The translations under genes were made by a program, and so were the position numbers. A stretch of DNA of 32,766 nucleotides from Planctomycetota bacterium (GTDB taxonomy: Bacteria > Planctomycetota > UBA8742 > UBA2392). The notes under the pieces were generated by a model. That model saw only the letters and a program-made list of their open reading frames with translations, ran no database searches and was not told the DNA's origin. Location: assembly GCA_020425695.1 (NCBI GenBank), contig JAGQRE010000033.1, positions 1 through 32,766 of the forward strand, written 5' to 3'. Position 1 is the stretch's first letter. Each line of letters opens with the position of its first letter. Positions 1 through 8,493 of this stretch are shown one piece after another.

Positions 1-1
1 A

Positions 2-1153
2 GAAGCACGCACCAAGCTGGCTGAGGTGGCCGAGATGTCACCCGAAGAAGCCCGCCGCGAGTTGCTTGAACGCATCGACGCTCAGATCGTCACAGAGAAG
101 GCCGAGCGAATTAAGAAGATGCTCGAAACGGTCGAGGAGACCGTCGACGAGAAGGCCAAGTGGGTTATCAGCCAGTCGATCTGCCGCCTGGCCAGCGAAC
201 ACACCGGCGAAACCACCACCAGCACGGTCGAGATCCCCAGCGACGAAGTGAAGGGGCGCATCATCGGGCGGGAAGGGCGCAACATCAGGCACTTCGAGAA
301 GGTGACCGGCGTTGACGTAATCGTCGACGACACACCGGGCCTCGTTGTGGTCAGTTGCTTCGATTCGGTGAGACGCGAAGTGGCTCGCCGGACGCTCGAG
401 AAGTTGATCCAAGACGGGCGGATTCACCCGGCGCGCATTGAGGAAATTCACGAGCTCTGCGTCAAAGAAGTCGACAAAGAGATCATCGAGGCCGGCAAAC
501 AGATCCAGTTCGACGCCGACGTCCACAACATCCACCCGAAGGCGCAGCGCCTGCTGGGTCGCCTGAAGTGGCGCAGCAGTTACGGCCAGAACAACTACAA
601 GCACAGCGTCGAAGTGGCCCACATCATGGGCATGCTGGCTGCCGAGCTTGGGCTGGACGTCAAACTGGCGCGTCGTTGCGGTCTGATGCACGACATCGGT
701 AAAGCCATCGACCATGAGAAGGAAGGCGGGCACCCGCTCGTTGGCAAGGAGTTTCTGATCAGTATCGGCGAGCGCCCGGAAGTCATCGAAAGCGCTGGCG
801 GACACCACGACCAGCCAATGCATCACAAGTATCCGTACGTCAGTCTGGCCGCCGCAGCCGACGCGATCAGCGCTTCACGCCCGGGTGCACGCCGGGAATC
901 GATGGACCGCTACGTGCAGCGTCTGACAGCGCTGGAGGCCGTCGCCAAGAGCTTTGAGGGAGTTTCGGAAGCCTTCGCCATGCAGGCAGGCCGCGAACTG
1001 CGCGTGCTGGTCAACAGCAAAAAGGTAACAGACGACGAAGCCCTGCTGATCTGCCGCCAGATGGCCGAGAAGATCGAGGACGAGTTGACCTACCCCGGAG
1101 AAATCCGCGTAACCCTGATGCGCGAAACCCGAGTAACCGAATACGCCAGATAG
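2..1153 (+). CDS. rny: Ribonuclease Y, 5'-truncated by the window edge
   Basis: Endoribonuclease that starts mRNA decay, normally anchored to the inner membrane by an N-terminal helix. The reading frame is open from base 2, so the membrane segment and most of the coiled coil lie outside the window. What is visible starts in the end of the coiled coil (MSPEEARRELL), followed by a KH RNA-binding domain with the GRIIGREGRNIRHFE signature (about nt 225-440). The HD domain follows, with the metal-binding HDIGKA motif near nt 689 and a downstream GHHD. The C-terminal segment ends in the EIRVTLMRETR pattern typical of the family. A GTG at 26 is an internal codon, not the start. The gene is convergent with the large STAND gene and is followed by a strong hairpin. 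Identification is secure. Confidence 0.96.
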   Translation, partial: EARTKLAEVAEMSPEEARRELLERIDAQIVTEKAERIKKMLETVEETVDEKAKWVISQSICRLASEHTGETTTSTVEIPSDEVKGRIIGREGRNIRHFEKVTGVDVIVDDTPGLVVVSCFDSVRREVARRTLEKLIQDGRIHPARIEEIHELCVKEVDKEIIEAGKQIQFDADVHNIHPKAQRLLGRLKWRSSYGQNNYKHSVEVAHIMGMLAAELGLDVKLARRCGLMHDIGKAIDHEKEGGHPLVGKEFLISIGERPEVIESAGGHHDQPMHHKYPYVSLAAAADAISASRPGARRESMDRYVQRLTALEAVAKSFEGVSEAFAMQAGRELRVLVNSKKVTDDEALLICRQMAEKIEDELTYPGEIRVTLMRETRVTEYAR

Positions 1154-1195
1154 AGAACGCTTGTGGTCAGTCTGTCGCATACCGTAATGGGGTTA

Positions 1196-1233
1196 TACCC
1201 ACCCGCGCCGTCTGATGACGGCGCGGGTGGGTA
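1196..1233. terminator. Long GC-rich hairpin between convergent genes
   Basis: A perfect 17-bp inverted repeat (arms 1196-1212 and 1217-1233, TGAT loop) lies 43 bases after the rny stop and 54 bases before the stop of the convergent STAND gene. No U-tract follows on either strand. It may be an intrinsic terminator of atypical form, or an mRNA 3'-end stabilising structure shared by both genes. Confidence 0.6.
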
Positions 1234-1286
1234 ACGAGAGATGCACAAGCCGCTCGAATCCGCTTTGCACTGGCCGCGCGTAGTAT

Positions 1287-4200
1287 TCAGGATGACTTGC
1301 GTCTTTTGGACTTCTCCTTGTTGCTTGGTGTACCCGACTCTCGTGGCCGGCCAGGCAGCTTGGCGTCGAGAACGAATGCGTGCAGAGTGATGCCGCCGAC
1401 GCTTAGACACTCGGCTTGTTTGGCGAACCTCTGTAGCGCCTGATCACGCGTTTCACCTTTGACCTTCTGATAGAACCAGCCGACGACGTAGATGCCGTGG
1501 GTGAACGTGTGGTTCTTCATGTAGCGGTTGCGAAGCTGGGTCTCCATTGCGGTCTTGACTTCCTTGTGCCGGCAACCTTTGACCTCAACGATGACACCGA
1601 CTTCCGAGTCGTCGTCGACCACCCTGACTCTCACTTCAATATCGGTGTGCCCCTCGTTACCTTTCCGACCTGGCATGCCGACAACGATTTCACGAGCGAT
1701 AATGACTCCGCTCTCAACCAATTCGCGACGGAGTTGATCCTCTAGCCAAGCTGAGATCTCCACTTCAGGTTTCGGCTTGTCCCCGTCCCAAAGATCACCA
1801 ACTCGCGGATTCTGGCGCTGTGTCAGTCTCGTGTTGATACGCGCAAGCGCTTCCATGACTGCGTCGCAAAGCTCGCGCTCGCCGCGTACAAGCCGACTCT
1901 TTGCTTCGGCAACGTGTCGCCACAGGTCGCGCGGTTTGACGGGCAGGTAGCCTGCACGCCGCACGTTTGCGCGGGCTTGAATGATCAAGGTGTGGAACCA
2001 CGGGTCATTGATTTGGTCCTGAATTCGCTCAAGCTGCGCAATCGCCGCATCCGTCCCGCGCGCGGCCAACGTGCTCAGGGTTGTCTCCCGCAATTCCAGT
2101 AACTGTTCCGGGACGCCAACGGTGTGAAATCCTCTGGGGCGTCCTTGCAGGCTGCGCGGGCGGAGCCATAGATAGAGGTCGGCTAACTGTGTTTCCGTGA
2201 GGCGTTCGAGGAAGGTACTACTTTGGGCCGAGTGTCGATCGCGTCCAAGTATCCGTTTTGCGTGTTCTTCGTTTTGAATCAATAAGGGCCACAGGTCGGA
2301 CCACTCTTCGGGTGTTGGTGCGTTGCTCAATAAGGCAATAATGGCTGGTCCTTGAGTGCTTGCGTCTGAAAGGTGCTCCATACACCACTCGCGCGCGAGT
2401 TGATGGTCGTGATGAAGCAGAAGCGTCAAAGCCTGTTCAAGCACTGCGGCCGAGCAACGCCCTTTGCAGACGACCTTGAACACTACTTCGCCAATGGTGC
2501 TATCCCAAACTGGCTCAACGCGTGATAACACAGCAGCCCAGTGCTCATTCTGCGCTTCTGCGTGAAAGAGGCGCTCAACGGCCCTTTGGAAAGCTTCGGG
2601 GGCTTTATGGTAGCCGGCCTCTACCAGGGTTTCACCGCGCTCGCGGTCGTCGTCATGGCCATGTTGGAGTACAATATGTGGCCAACGCGCCCAAGTATCA
2701 CCTGGCAGCTGGTCGAAGACGTCACGCTGTTCGTGATACAACAGAATCAACGCAGACAGACCTGCGATGGACGGTAGGTGAAGTTTGTCTGCGCCCACCC
2801 ACTCGTCCGGGCTTTCCTGAGAGGAACCAAGATACTTTTCGGCGGCAGCAATCAGTCGCACGTGGGTTTCTGGCGTGGTGTTCTTCCAGCCGATGGTCTT
2901 GCGCGGATCGAAGTCGAGTATGCCAAAATGTCGGCGGCCGTATTCATCTCGGTCAGCCCAATCTAGAACTCGCCAGAACGCACCCACGTCGCCCTTTTCG
3001 AAATCGTCCAAGAGTTCCACGATTCGTCGGGCGGGTGGAGGATCAAGTAACTTCAATTTCGCGTTCCGCTTCTCCGTGATCGCTTGTAACTCACGTTCAT
3101 GCCGCTCCCACTCTTCGCGTTGAGCGACCGACTCCGGCGAGTTGGGGTCCAGCAGTGCGATAGGCACGCGGAAGGCTTCACGGATGTCTTCGCTTTGAGC
3201 CTCAAGATTGCGGATCACTGCCACTTGTTCTTGTGCACCGCGCCATGCTGCCCAGTGTTTCGTAGCAAGTTCAAGCCAAAGTGCGCGCTGGGCTTCATGC
3301 TTGGCGGCCAGATGTTGCTCAAGCAACCACTCAAAGTCGGCCGGTTGGGCCAACTGAATGTAGTGCGCAATTGCAAAGGCGCCCGTCTGACCTTTCTTCT
3401 TCGGCCTCCCTGCCATTGTCAACACCATCGTCTGACACAGCGTGCGTCGCTTGCGTGCCACTTCTGGGTCGTTGCTTGTCAACTCGCTGGGCTTGTCGGT
3501 TCCGCGTAGGTTGTAGCGGTCGTAGTCATCTTCGCCGTCGTAGTCCAACCGCACGCTTTCGTAGTGTTCAGTGCGAACTGCCAAGGCGTTGGCCAGCGCC
3601 TCTAGCACATCGGGCGCATCAAGATTCAGCCACGCCAGATTGAACACCCGCTGCATGAGCCGGCGGAAATCGGGCGACATGTCATGGACGCGTGGCTGCT
3701 TCGCCGCCCAATCAAGTCCAGCGGTCAGATGCTGCACCTCGAGGCTCCGCATAAGCGCTTGGCTAAACATCCAATATGCGCCAGAGTAGGAAGCGTTGCG
3801 CGGAGGAGTGAGCAGAGCAAACAACGCTTCGGGTTCCAAAGTGCGCCACAGTGTGTAGAGCGCGTTACCGCGCAAGGTGTCATTAGGGTCGTCCGCGGGC
3901 GTAGTGCGCAGCAGTGGCGCAAGTCGTGCCTTGGCCTTGGCGAAGGCTTCGGGGGTGTCAGGCGCGTGGGCGATGGCATGGGCACTCAGCCTTCGCACGA
4001 CTTCTGATCGCCTAGTGTCCAGTGCGAGGTCGGCCAGCTTGTCGTAAACCTCGGCAACCTCATTCTTGGCGGCCAAGTCAATAGCAAGCCGGTGCAACTC
4101 TTCATGCAGACGTGTGTCTGACAGAATTTTCTGCAACTCGCTGGCAATACCTTCAAAGTTCAGGCCACGCAGGGTTCTCCAGCGCCACTCGCCGGCAGAG

Positions 4201-5579
4201 ATTTCGCGCTTTCGCAGACCATTGCAAAGTGCTTCGAACAGTTTGCGCTGGGTGGCGTCGTCCTGTCGAGCAACGTCGCTGTGCAGCACGGCAACGGGGT
4301 CCGCCTCAAGCAGGGCAGCGCGGAACTTCCCGTTCATCGCGGCCAGCCACGCAGCCGTTTCCAATAGTTGCGGCACGATGCGCTTGTCGTTGCTGTTGGG
4401 GTTGAGAAACAGCGTCAGTACCTTTGGAAGCGGCATAGGTGATGTTGGTAGTGTCATTTGCTCGTGCAGGAACAGCGCCGCCAGAAACTCCTGAAACGTG
4501 CGGTGGCCAAAGTGGTAGAGATGAGGCACTGCGTCGCCGGACATCAGGGCTGTGTGGGCTACGTTTTCGACGTCCTGAATCGAAGGCGCCCTCGGAATGT
4601 CTTCGGAGCTGGACGACGCGGTTCCAATCTCGCGCGAATGTACCGCGCCGTCGGCGGTTTCGTCTTCACCGCCTCTACAGTCCAGCTTGTCGCGACCATA
4701 GAAGGTCATCGCCGCAGCGACGCGCTGAGCGGTCTGAAAACGGCTCTCGGCGTCGTCGTTGGCCGACCTAACCTGTTCTCGCCGGTGGTCGGCCCATTCG
4801 TCGACAAGACGCCTGCACCCCGACTCGTACAACGCCACTTGCGAGTCGGGCAGTGCACCGTGGTTGTCTTTGAATTCGCGCAGGAGGAAGTTTAGCAGTG
4901 TGACCGGCTTAGCGGCCAACGGGCCGGCTTTGGCGGCGAACACGGCCTCCATAAAGGCCTGGGCACTGAGACCATGAGCTTTTGCAGCAGCCTTGACGTC
5001 CTCACGGCGCAGCGGCTCGAGTTGGATAGTCTGGCAGTATTCGCCGCCCCAAACCTCCCGGATCGCACCTTCCAGCGAGGGCAGCCAATCGGCGACTCGA
5101 CAGGCAATGCGCAAGCGCAGACCGCGCACAGCTTGTTTGAGTTTTCGAAGTTCGGCCTTTAGAGCTTTGACGATGTTGGCAACGTCAGCAAGAGCTTCAT
5201 CGAGGCTGTCCAGCCACAGCGTGGGTGCTTGGGGCTTGTCCTGTTGCCACTTCATGACGGTCGGGTTGCCCGACAGCTTCGCGTGAAGGTCGCTGTCGCT
5301 GGTCACGTCACCGAGATTTATGGATAACCTGGGGCCAGTGTCACTAGCATACGCTGTCTCAATTTCGGTAGTTTTGCCCATGCCGGGCGGGCCAAGCAGT
5401 ATTAGGCAAGGCGCGGCCAAATGGTCGGGAAGTGGCTTGGCGTCCGGGCTGTAGAAGTCCTCTTCGCCGATGCTGGCCTTGACGAGAAAGCCTTGCTCGT
5501 CGATGTGGACCGTCCCCTCGCGCGGGCACCACAGGCGCGTCCATTGGATATGCCTCTGGTTGTCGGCGTTGTTATCCAT
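1287..5579 (-). CDS. Large NACHT/STAND-type NTPase with C-terminal PD-(D/E)XK-like nuclease signature
   Basis: A 1430-residue protein, probably a signal-transducing P-loop NTPase. The P-loop GPPGMGKTT is at residues 63-71 and an extended Walker B, LWLDSLDEA, at about 121-129. A sensor-type Arg follows in RIACR (about 157-161). A winged-helix signature at 356-371 (HFGHRTFQEFLAALFL) is characteristic of NACHT proteins. Residues about 380-1280 are a long, mostly helical region without confident repeats, the usual place for a sensor. Residues about 1290-1400 hold an acidic/beta pattern with Asp1313, Glu1332-Val-Lys1334 and Gln1348, which fits a PD-(D/E)XK nuclease core; the tail is Lys/Arg-rich. 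Only about 55 residues precede the NTPase, so no N-terminal effector fits. The gene stands alone between housekeeping genes. A TATACT hexamer ends six bases before the ATG, suggesting a very short or absent 5' leader. A role in anti-phage defence is inference. Confidence 0.8.
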   Translation of the reverse strand: MDNNADNQRHIQWTRLWCPREGTVHIDEQGFLVKASIGEEDFYSPDAKPLPDHLAAPCLILLGPPGMGKTTEIETAYASDTGPRLSINLGDVTSDSDLHAKLSGNPTVMKWQQDKPQAPTLWLDSLDEALADVANIVKALKAELRKLKQAVRGLRLRIACRVADWLPSLEGAIREVWGGEYCQTIQLEPLRREDVKAAAKAHGLSAQAFMEAVFAAKAGPLAAKPVTLLNFLLREFKDNHGALPDSQVALYESGCRRLVDEWADHRREQVRSANDDAESRFQTAQRVAAAMTFYGRDKLDCRGGEDETADGAVHSREIGTASSSSEDIPRAPSIQDVENVAHTALMSGDAVPHLYHFGHRTFQEFLAALFLHEQMTLPTSPMPLPKVLTLFLNPNSNDKRIVPQLLETAAWLAAMNGKFRAALLEADPVAVLHSDVARQDDATQRKLFEALCNGLRKREISAGEWRWRTLRGLNFEGIASELQKILSDTRLHEELHRLAIDLAAKNEVAEVYDKLADLALDTRRSEVVRRLSAHAIAHAPDTPEAFAKAKARLAPLLRTTPADDPNDTLRGNALYTLWRTLEPEALFALLTPPRNASYSGAYWMFSQALMRSLEVQHLTAGLDWAAKQPRVHDMSPDFRRLMQRVFNLAWLNLDAPDVLEALANALAVRTEHYESVRLDYDGEDDYDRYNLRGTDKPSELTSNDPEVARKRRTLCQTMVLTMAGRPKKKGQTGAFAIAHYIQLAQPADFEWLLEQHLAAKHEAQRALWLELATKHWAAWRGAQEQVAVIRNLEAQSEDIREAFRVPIALLDPNSPESVAQREEWERHERELQAITEKRNAKLKLLDPPPARRIVELLDDFEKGDVGAFWRVLDWADRDEYGRRHFGILDFDPRKTIGWKNTTPETHVRLIAAAEKYLGSSQESPDEWVGADKLHLPSIAGLSALILLYHEQRDVFDQLPGDTWARWPHIVLQHGHDDDRERGETLVEAGYHKAPEAFQRAVERLFHAEAQNEHWAAVLSRVEPVWDSTIGEVVFKVVCKGRCSAAVLEQALTLLLHHDHQLAREWCMEHLSDASTQGPAIIALLSNAPTPEEWSDLWPLLIQNEEHAKRILGRDRHSAQSSTFLERLTETQLADLYLWLRPRSLQGRPRGFHTVGVPEQLLELRETTLSTLAARGTDAAIAQLERIQDQINDPWFHTLIIQARANVRRAGYLPVKPRDLWRHVAEAKSRLVRGERELCDAVMEALARINTRLTQRQNPRVGDLWDGDKPKPEVEISAWLEDQLRRELVESGVIIAREIVVGMPGRKGNEGHTDIEVRVRVVDDDSEVGVIVEVKGCRHKEVKTAMETQLRNRYMKNHTFTHGIYVVGWFYQKVKGETRDQALQRFAKQAECLSVGGITLHAFVLDAKLPGRPRESGTPSNKEKSKRRKSS

Positions 5580-5761
5580 GGGCCAAGTATAACCTGCCCC
5601 TCGACAAAGACGCGGCAGTCTTAGTCAACAACATCAAGCGATACTCCGCTTTGGTTACTAGGTTGAGCTGAGAAAGGACTGACTATGCGATGGGTCCGAT
5701 GGTTGCGCGGCAGTGTTGGTCATTGTTGATTGGCCGCTAGACACCTGAGCGGAGACGAAAC

Positions 5762-6148
5762 ATGCCGACCATTTTCAGCAAGATCATCAACGGTGAAATT
5801 CCCTGCCACAAGGTGTGGGAAGACGACAAACACTTCGCGTTCCTTGATATCAACCCGTGGGTCGAGGGGCACACGCTGGTGATACCGAAGCTTGAGCATG
5901 ACTACTTGTTCGATATGGACGACGACGCCTACGCCGGGTTACACCTGGCGGCGAAAGATGTCGCGGCGCTGCTGAAAGAAAAGCTCGGCTGCGCGCGCGT
6001 CTGCACCACCGTGATCGGCTATGAGGTTCCGCACGTGCATATCCACCTGCTGCCGACGAACCAGATGAGCGACTTCGCAGACCCGGGTGCTTTCCAGATG
6101 AAAGAGAAGCCGGACCTCGCTGCACTTGCGAAACGCATCACTGGCTAG
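5762..6148 (+). CDS. HIT (histidine triad) family nucleotide hydrolase/transferase
   Basis: A 128-residue cytosolic HIT protein of the HINT/Fhit-like type, acting on nucleoside phosphoramidates or dinucleoside polyphosphates. The triad HVHIHLLP is at residues 91-98 with His93 as the expected nucleophile. The N-terminus (TIFSKIINGEIPCHKVWED) and GHTLVIPK near residues 36-43 are classic for the family, and the length is normal. A GGAGA Shine-Dalgarno lies 7 bases before the ATG. The gene is divergent from the STAND gene. The substrate cannot be told from sequence. Confidence 0.95.
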   Translation: MPTIFSKIINGEIPCHKVWEDDKHFAFLDINPWVEGHTLVIPKLEHDYLFDMDDDAYAGLHLAAKDVAALLKEKLGCARVCTTVIGYEVPHVHIHLLPTNQMSDFADPGAFQMKEKPDLAALAKRITG

Positions 6149-6207
6149 CAGCTTTCCACACAGTCCTCACGAAACCGCTAACACCGGTTTGTCGCTAGGA
6201 TGCCCGT

Positions 6208-8433
6208 TTGCAACCAATGAAAGCAGACTTGGCCCAGGACGCGACAACTTCACAACGTAATATCGGGCTCATCGGCGCCACCATGATTGGCGTTGGAGCG
6301 ATCGTCGGCGGCGGTGTTCTGGCGCTGGCTGGCACGGCCTTCGCTTCGGCAGGCCCGGCGGCGTTGGTGGCATTCGCGCTGAACGGCGTCATTGCGTTCA
6401 TGACGGCGCGCAGCTTCGCGAGCATGGCGTCAGCGTTTCCGCAGTCAGGCGGTTCGTACAATTTTGCGAAGATGGTGCTGACAGTTCGCGCGGCGTTTGC
6501 TGTCGGCTGGGTTGTCTGGTTCGCGAGCATCGTCGCGGGCGTGCTGTATGCGCTCGGCTTTGCCGTCTACGCCGTCATCATCATTCGTGAGATATACGCC
6601 GAGCTTGGCAAAGATGCCCCGGCATGGCTGAACAGCCATGCGTTTGTCGTTGTGCTCGCGGCAGGCGCCACGCTGATGTACACGCTGAATCTGCTGCGGA
6701 AGTCAGCCGGCGGCGGGAACCTTGAGACCATCGGTAAGGTCATCATTTTCATTCTGTTCATTCTGTTCGGTCTGTGGGCTCTCTCATTCGGCGAAGGAGT
6801 CGAGTCGAAGCCGGTTCAGTTCTTTCATCGAGGCACGTTCGGCTTGATTGAAGCCATGGGTTTCACATTTATCGCCCTGCAGGGCTTTGACCTGATTGCG
6901 GCAGTCGGCGGCGAGGTGAAGGAGCCCAAACGGAACATACCGCGTGCGATGTACCTGTCGCTTGCCATTGCGTTGCTGATTTATCTGCCGTTGCTGACCG
7001 TTGTAATGACGGTCGGCGTCGGTGAAGGGGGCAGCATCGTCGAATTGGCTGAAGGCGAACCGGACGCGGTCGTGGCAGTTGCTGCCAAGAACATTCTGGG
7101 CAAGCCCGGTTTCTGGATGATTGCCGTTGCGGCACTGCTTTCCATGTTGTCGGCATTGCAGGCAAATCTGTTCGCAGCCTCGCGTATTGCCAAGGCGATG
7201 GCGCGCGACCGGACCTTGCCGTGGGCTGTCGGCAAGGTGAGTGAAAAACGCGACACGCCCGTTGGGGGCGTGCTGGCCAGCGCCGGCTTGTTGGTGACGA
7301 TCCTGCTGGTCATTCCAGATGTTGCGTCTGCCGGCGCGGCGGCCAGTTTGATCTTTCTGATCACGTTTGCCCTGGTGCACTGGACAAACCTGCTGGCGCA
7401 GAAACGCGGTGCAGTTGAGCGCAGACGTATGTCGCGGACGCTGCCGGTGATCGGCGGGTTGTTGTGTGTTGCCCTAGCCTTGTTCCAGGGTGTGGCCGTG
7501 CCGTCGGCCGGCGCAATTACGCTGATCTGGGTTGCTATTGGTGCGAGCATCTATCTGACGCTGTTCTCGCGGAGGGCGGAGGCTATTGACGCGGCTGATG
7601 TTGCACGCAACCCCATGCGCTCGCAGGCTCGGGGCGAGAACCCGCTTGTGTTGCTGCCGATTGCCAACCCGGCCAGTGCGGCAGGTTTGGTCTCTGTGGC
7701 GCATGCATTGATTCCGCCATCGATTGGTCGCGTGCTGCTGTTGTTCGTGATTCGCCAGCCGGAAGGCGATACTGCGGACCAGGCGCTCAAGAACACTCAG
7801 GAGTTGATTGGCCAGACGTTGTCGGCCTCGTTTAAATCTTCCCTGTACCCGGAGGCACTGACGACGGTGGCACGCGAGCCGTGGCCAGAGATTGCGCGGG
7901 TGGCGCGCACTCGTGGCTGCCAAAGCCTGCTGATGGGCATGAGCAAGCTGACCGAGACAGAGCACGGAGAGCATCTTGAGCAACTCATGTCAGGGGTCGA
8001 CTCGGATGTCGTGGTGCTTCGCGCAAAACCTGAGTGGAACGTCGACAGCGCAAAGCGGATTCTGGTACCTGTCGGCGGGAAGGGCGCGCAGGACGAATTG
8101 CGTGCGAGACTTTTGGGCAGCCTTTCCCGCACGGCTGATCGCGAGGTCATCTATATGCGCGTGATAGGGCTGAGCGTATCGGACCCGGAAGCCATGAAGA
8201 TCGAAGAAGAACTTGAGCGTGTTGCGATGGGAGAAGCTCCCGGCTTCGGGCGCGTCAGAATCATCCGCAGTAACAATGCCATCAGTGAAGTGATCAGTCA
8301 GTGTGAAGATGCCGACCTGACGATTATCGGCGTTCAGCGAATGGGTAAACGCAAGAAGCACTTCGGGCGATTCGCCATGCGGGTTGTGCAGGAAACGACG
8401 TCAGCCGTCATGCTCATCAGCCGACGGGGATAA
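6208..8433 (+). CDS. APC-family amino acid permease fused to two universal stress protein domains
   Basis: An inner-membrane transporter. The N-terminal ~460 residues carry about 12 hydrophobic segments and the APC helix-1 signature (IGATMIGVGAIVGGGVLAL), followed by the SGGSYNFAK region, so it is most likely an amino acid/H+ symporter. Residues about 480-740 are soluble and resemble two consecutive Usp folds: the first starts near NPLVLLPIANPASAAGL, the second near KRILVPVGGKGAQDEL and ends with the typical TIIGVQ and SAVMLISR strands. A TTG at 6208 has AGGA seven bases upstream and is used here. The ATG at 6217 (three residues shorter) is the alternative but sits 16 bases from that site. 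The C-terminal Usp pair probably senses nucleotide or energy state; the exact substrate is unknown. Confidence 0.88.
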   Translation: MQPMKADLAQDATTSQRNIGLIGATMIGVGAIVGGGVLALAGTAFASAGPAALVAFALNGVIAFMTARSFASMASAFPQSGGSYNFAKMVLTVRAAFAVGWVVWFASIVAGVLYALGFAVYAVIIIREIYAELGKDAPAWLNSHAFVVVLAAGATLMYTLNLLRKSAGGGNLETIGKVIIFILFILFGLWALSFGEGVESKPVQFFHRGTFGLIEAMGFTFIALQGFDLIAAVGGEVKEPKRNIPRAMYLSLAIALLIYLPLLTVVMTVGVGEGGSIVELAEGEPDAVVAVAAKNILGKPGFWMIAVAALLSMLSALQANLFAASRIAKAMARDRTLPWAVGKVSEKRDTPVGGVLASAGLLVTILLVIPDVASAGAAASLIFLITFALVHWTNLLAQKRGAVERRRMSRTLPVIGGLLCVALALFQGVAVPSAGAITLIWVAIGASIYLTLFSRRAEAIDAADVARNPMRSQARGENPLVLLPIANPASAAGLVSVAHALIPPSIGRVLLLFVIRQPEGDTADQALKNTQELIGQTLSASFKSSLYPEALTTVAREPWPEIARVARTRGCQSLLMGMSKLTETEHGEHLEQLMSGVDSDVVVLRAKPEWNVDSAKRILVPVGGKGAQDELRARLLGSLSRTADREVIYMRVIGLSVSDPEAMKIEEELERVAMGEAPGFGRVRIIRSNNAISEVISQCEDADLTIIGVQRMGKRKKHFGRFAMRVVQETTSAVMLISRRG

Positions 8434-8437
8434 GCAA

Positions 8438-8466
8438 ACGTGCCCGGACGAAAGGTCTGGGCACGT
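8438..8466. terminator. Hairpin between convergent permease and repeat lipoprotein genes
   Basis: Arms ACGTGCCC (8438-8445) and GGGCACGT (8459-8466) form an 8-bp stem just after the permease stop and 28 bases before the stop of the convergent gene. Only a short T-rich stretch (TTGTAAACTT) follows on the plus strand. Probably a shared, possibly bidirectional terminator. Confidence 0.6.
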
Positions 8467-8493
8467 TGTAAACTTCGGCTTGGCTACTAAGTC

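Noticed and set aside
38-826. Long minus-strand open frame opposite rny and similar antisense frames elsewhere
   Set aside because: They mirror codon bias of clearly homologous genes on the other strand and encode no recognisable domain.
5685-5729. 14-codon frame (MRWVRWLRGSVGHC) upstream of the HIT gene with AAGGA upstream
   Set aside because: No promoter of good quality and no terminator or alternative structure supports a leader function; such short frames are common by chance.
6172-6190. AAACCG/CGGTTT hairpin between HIT and permease genes
   Set aside because: Only 6 bp with a 7-base loop and no T-run; not convincing as a terminator.
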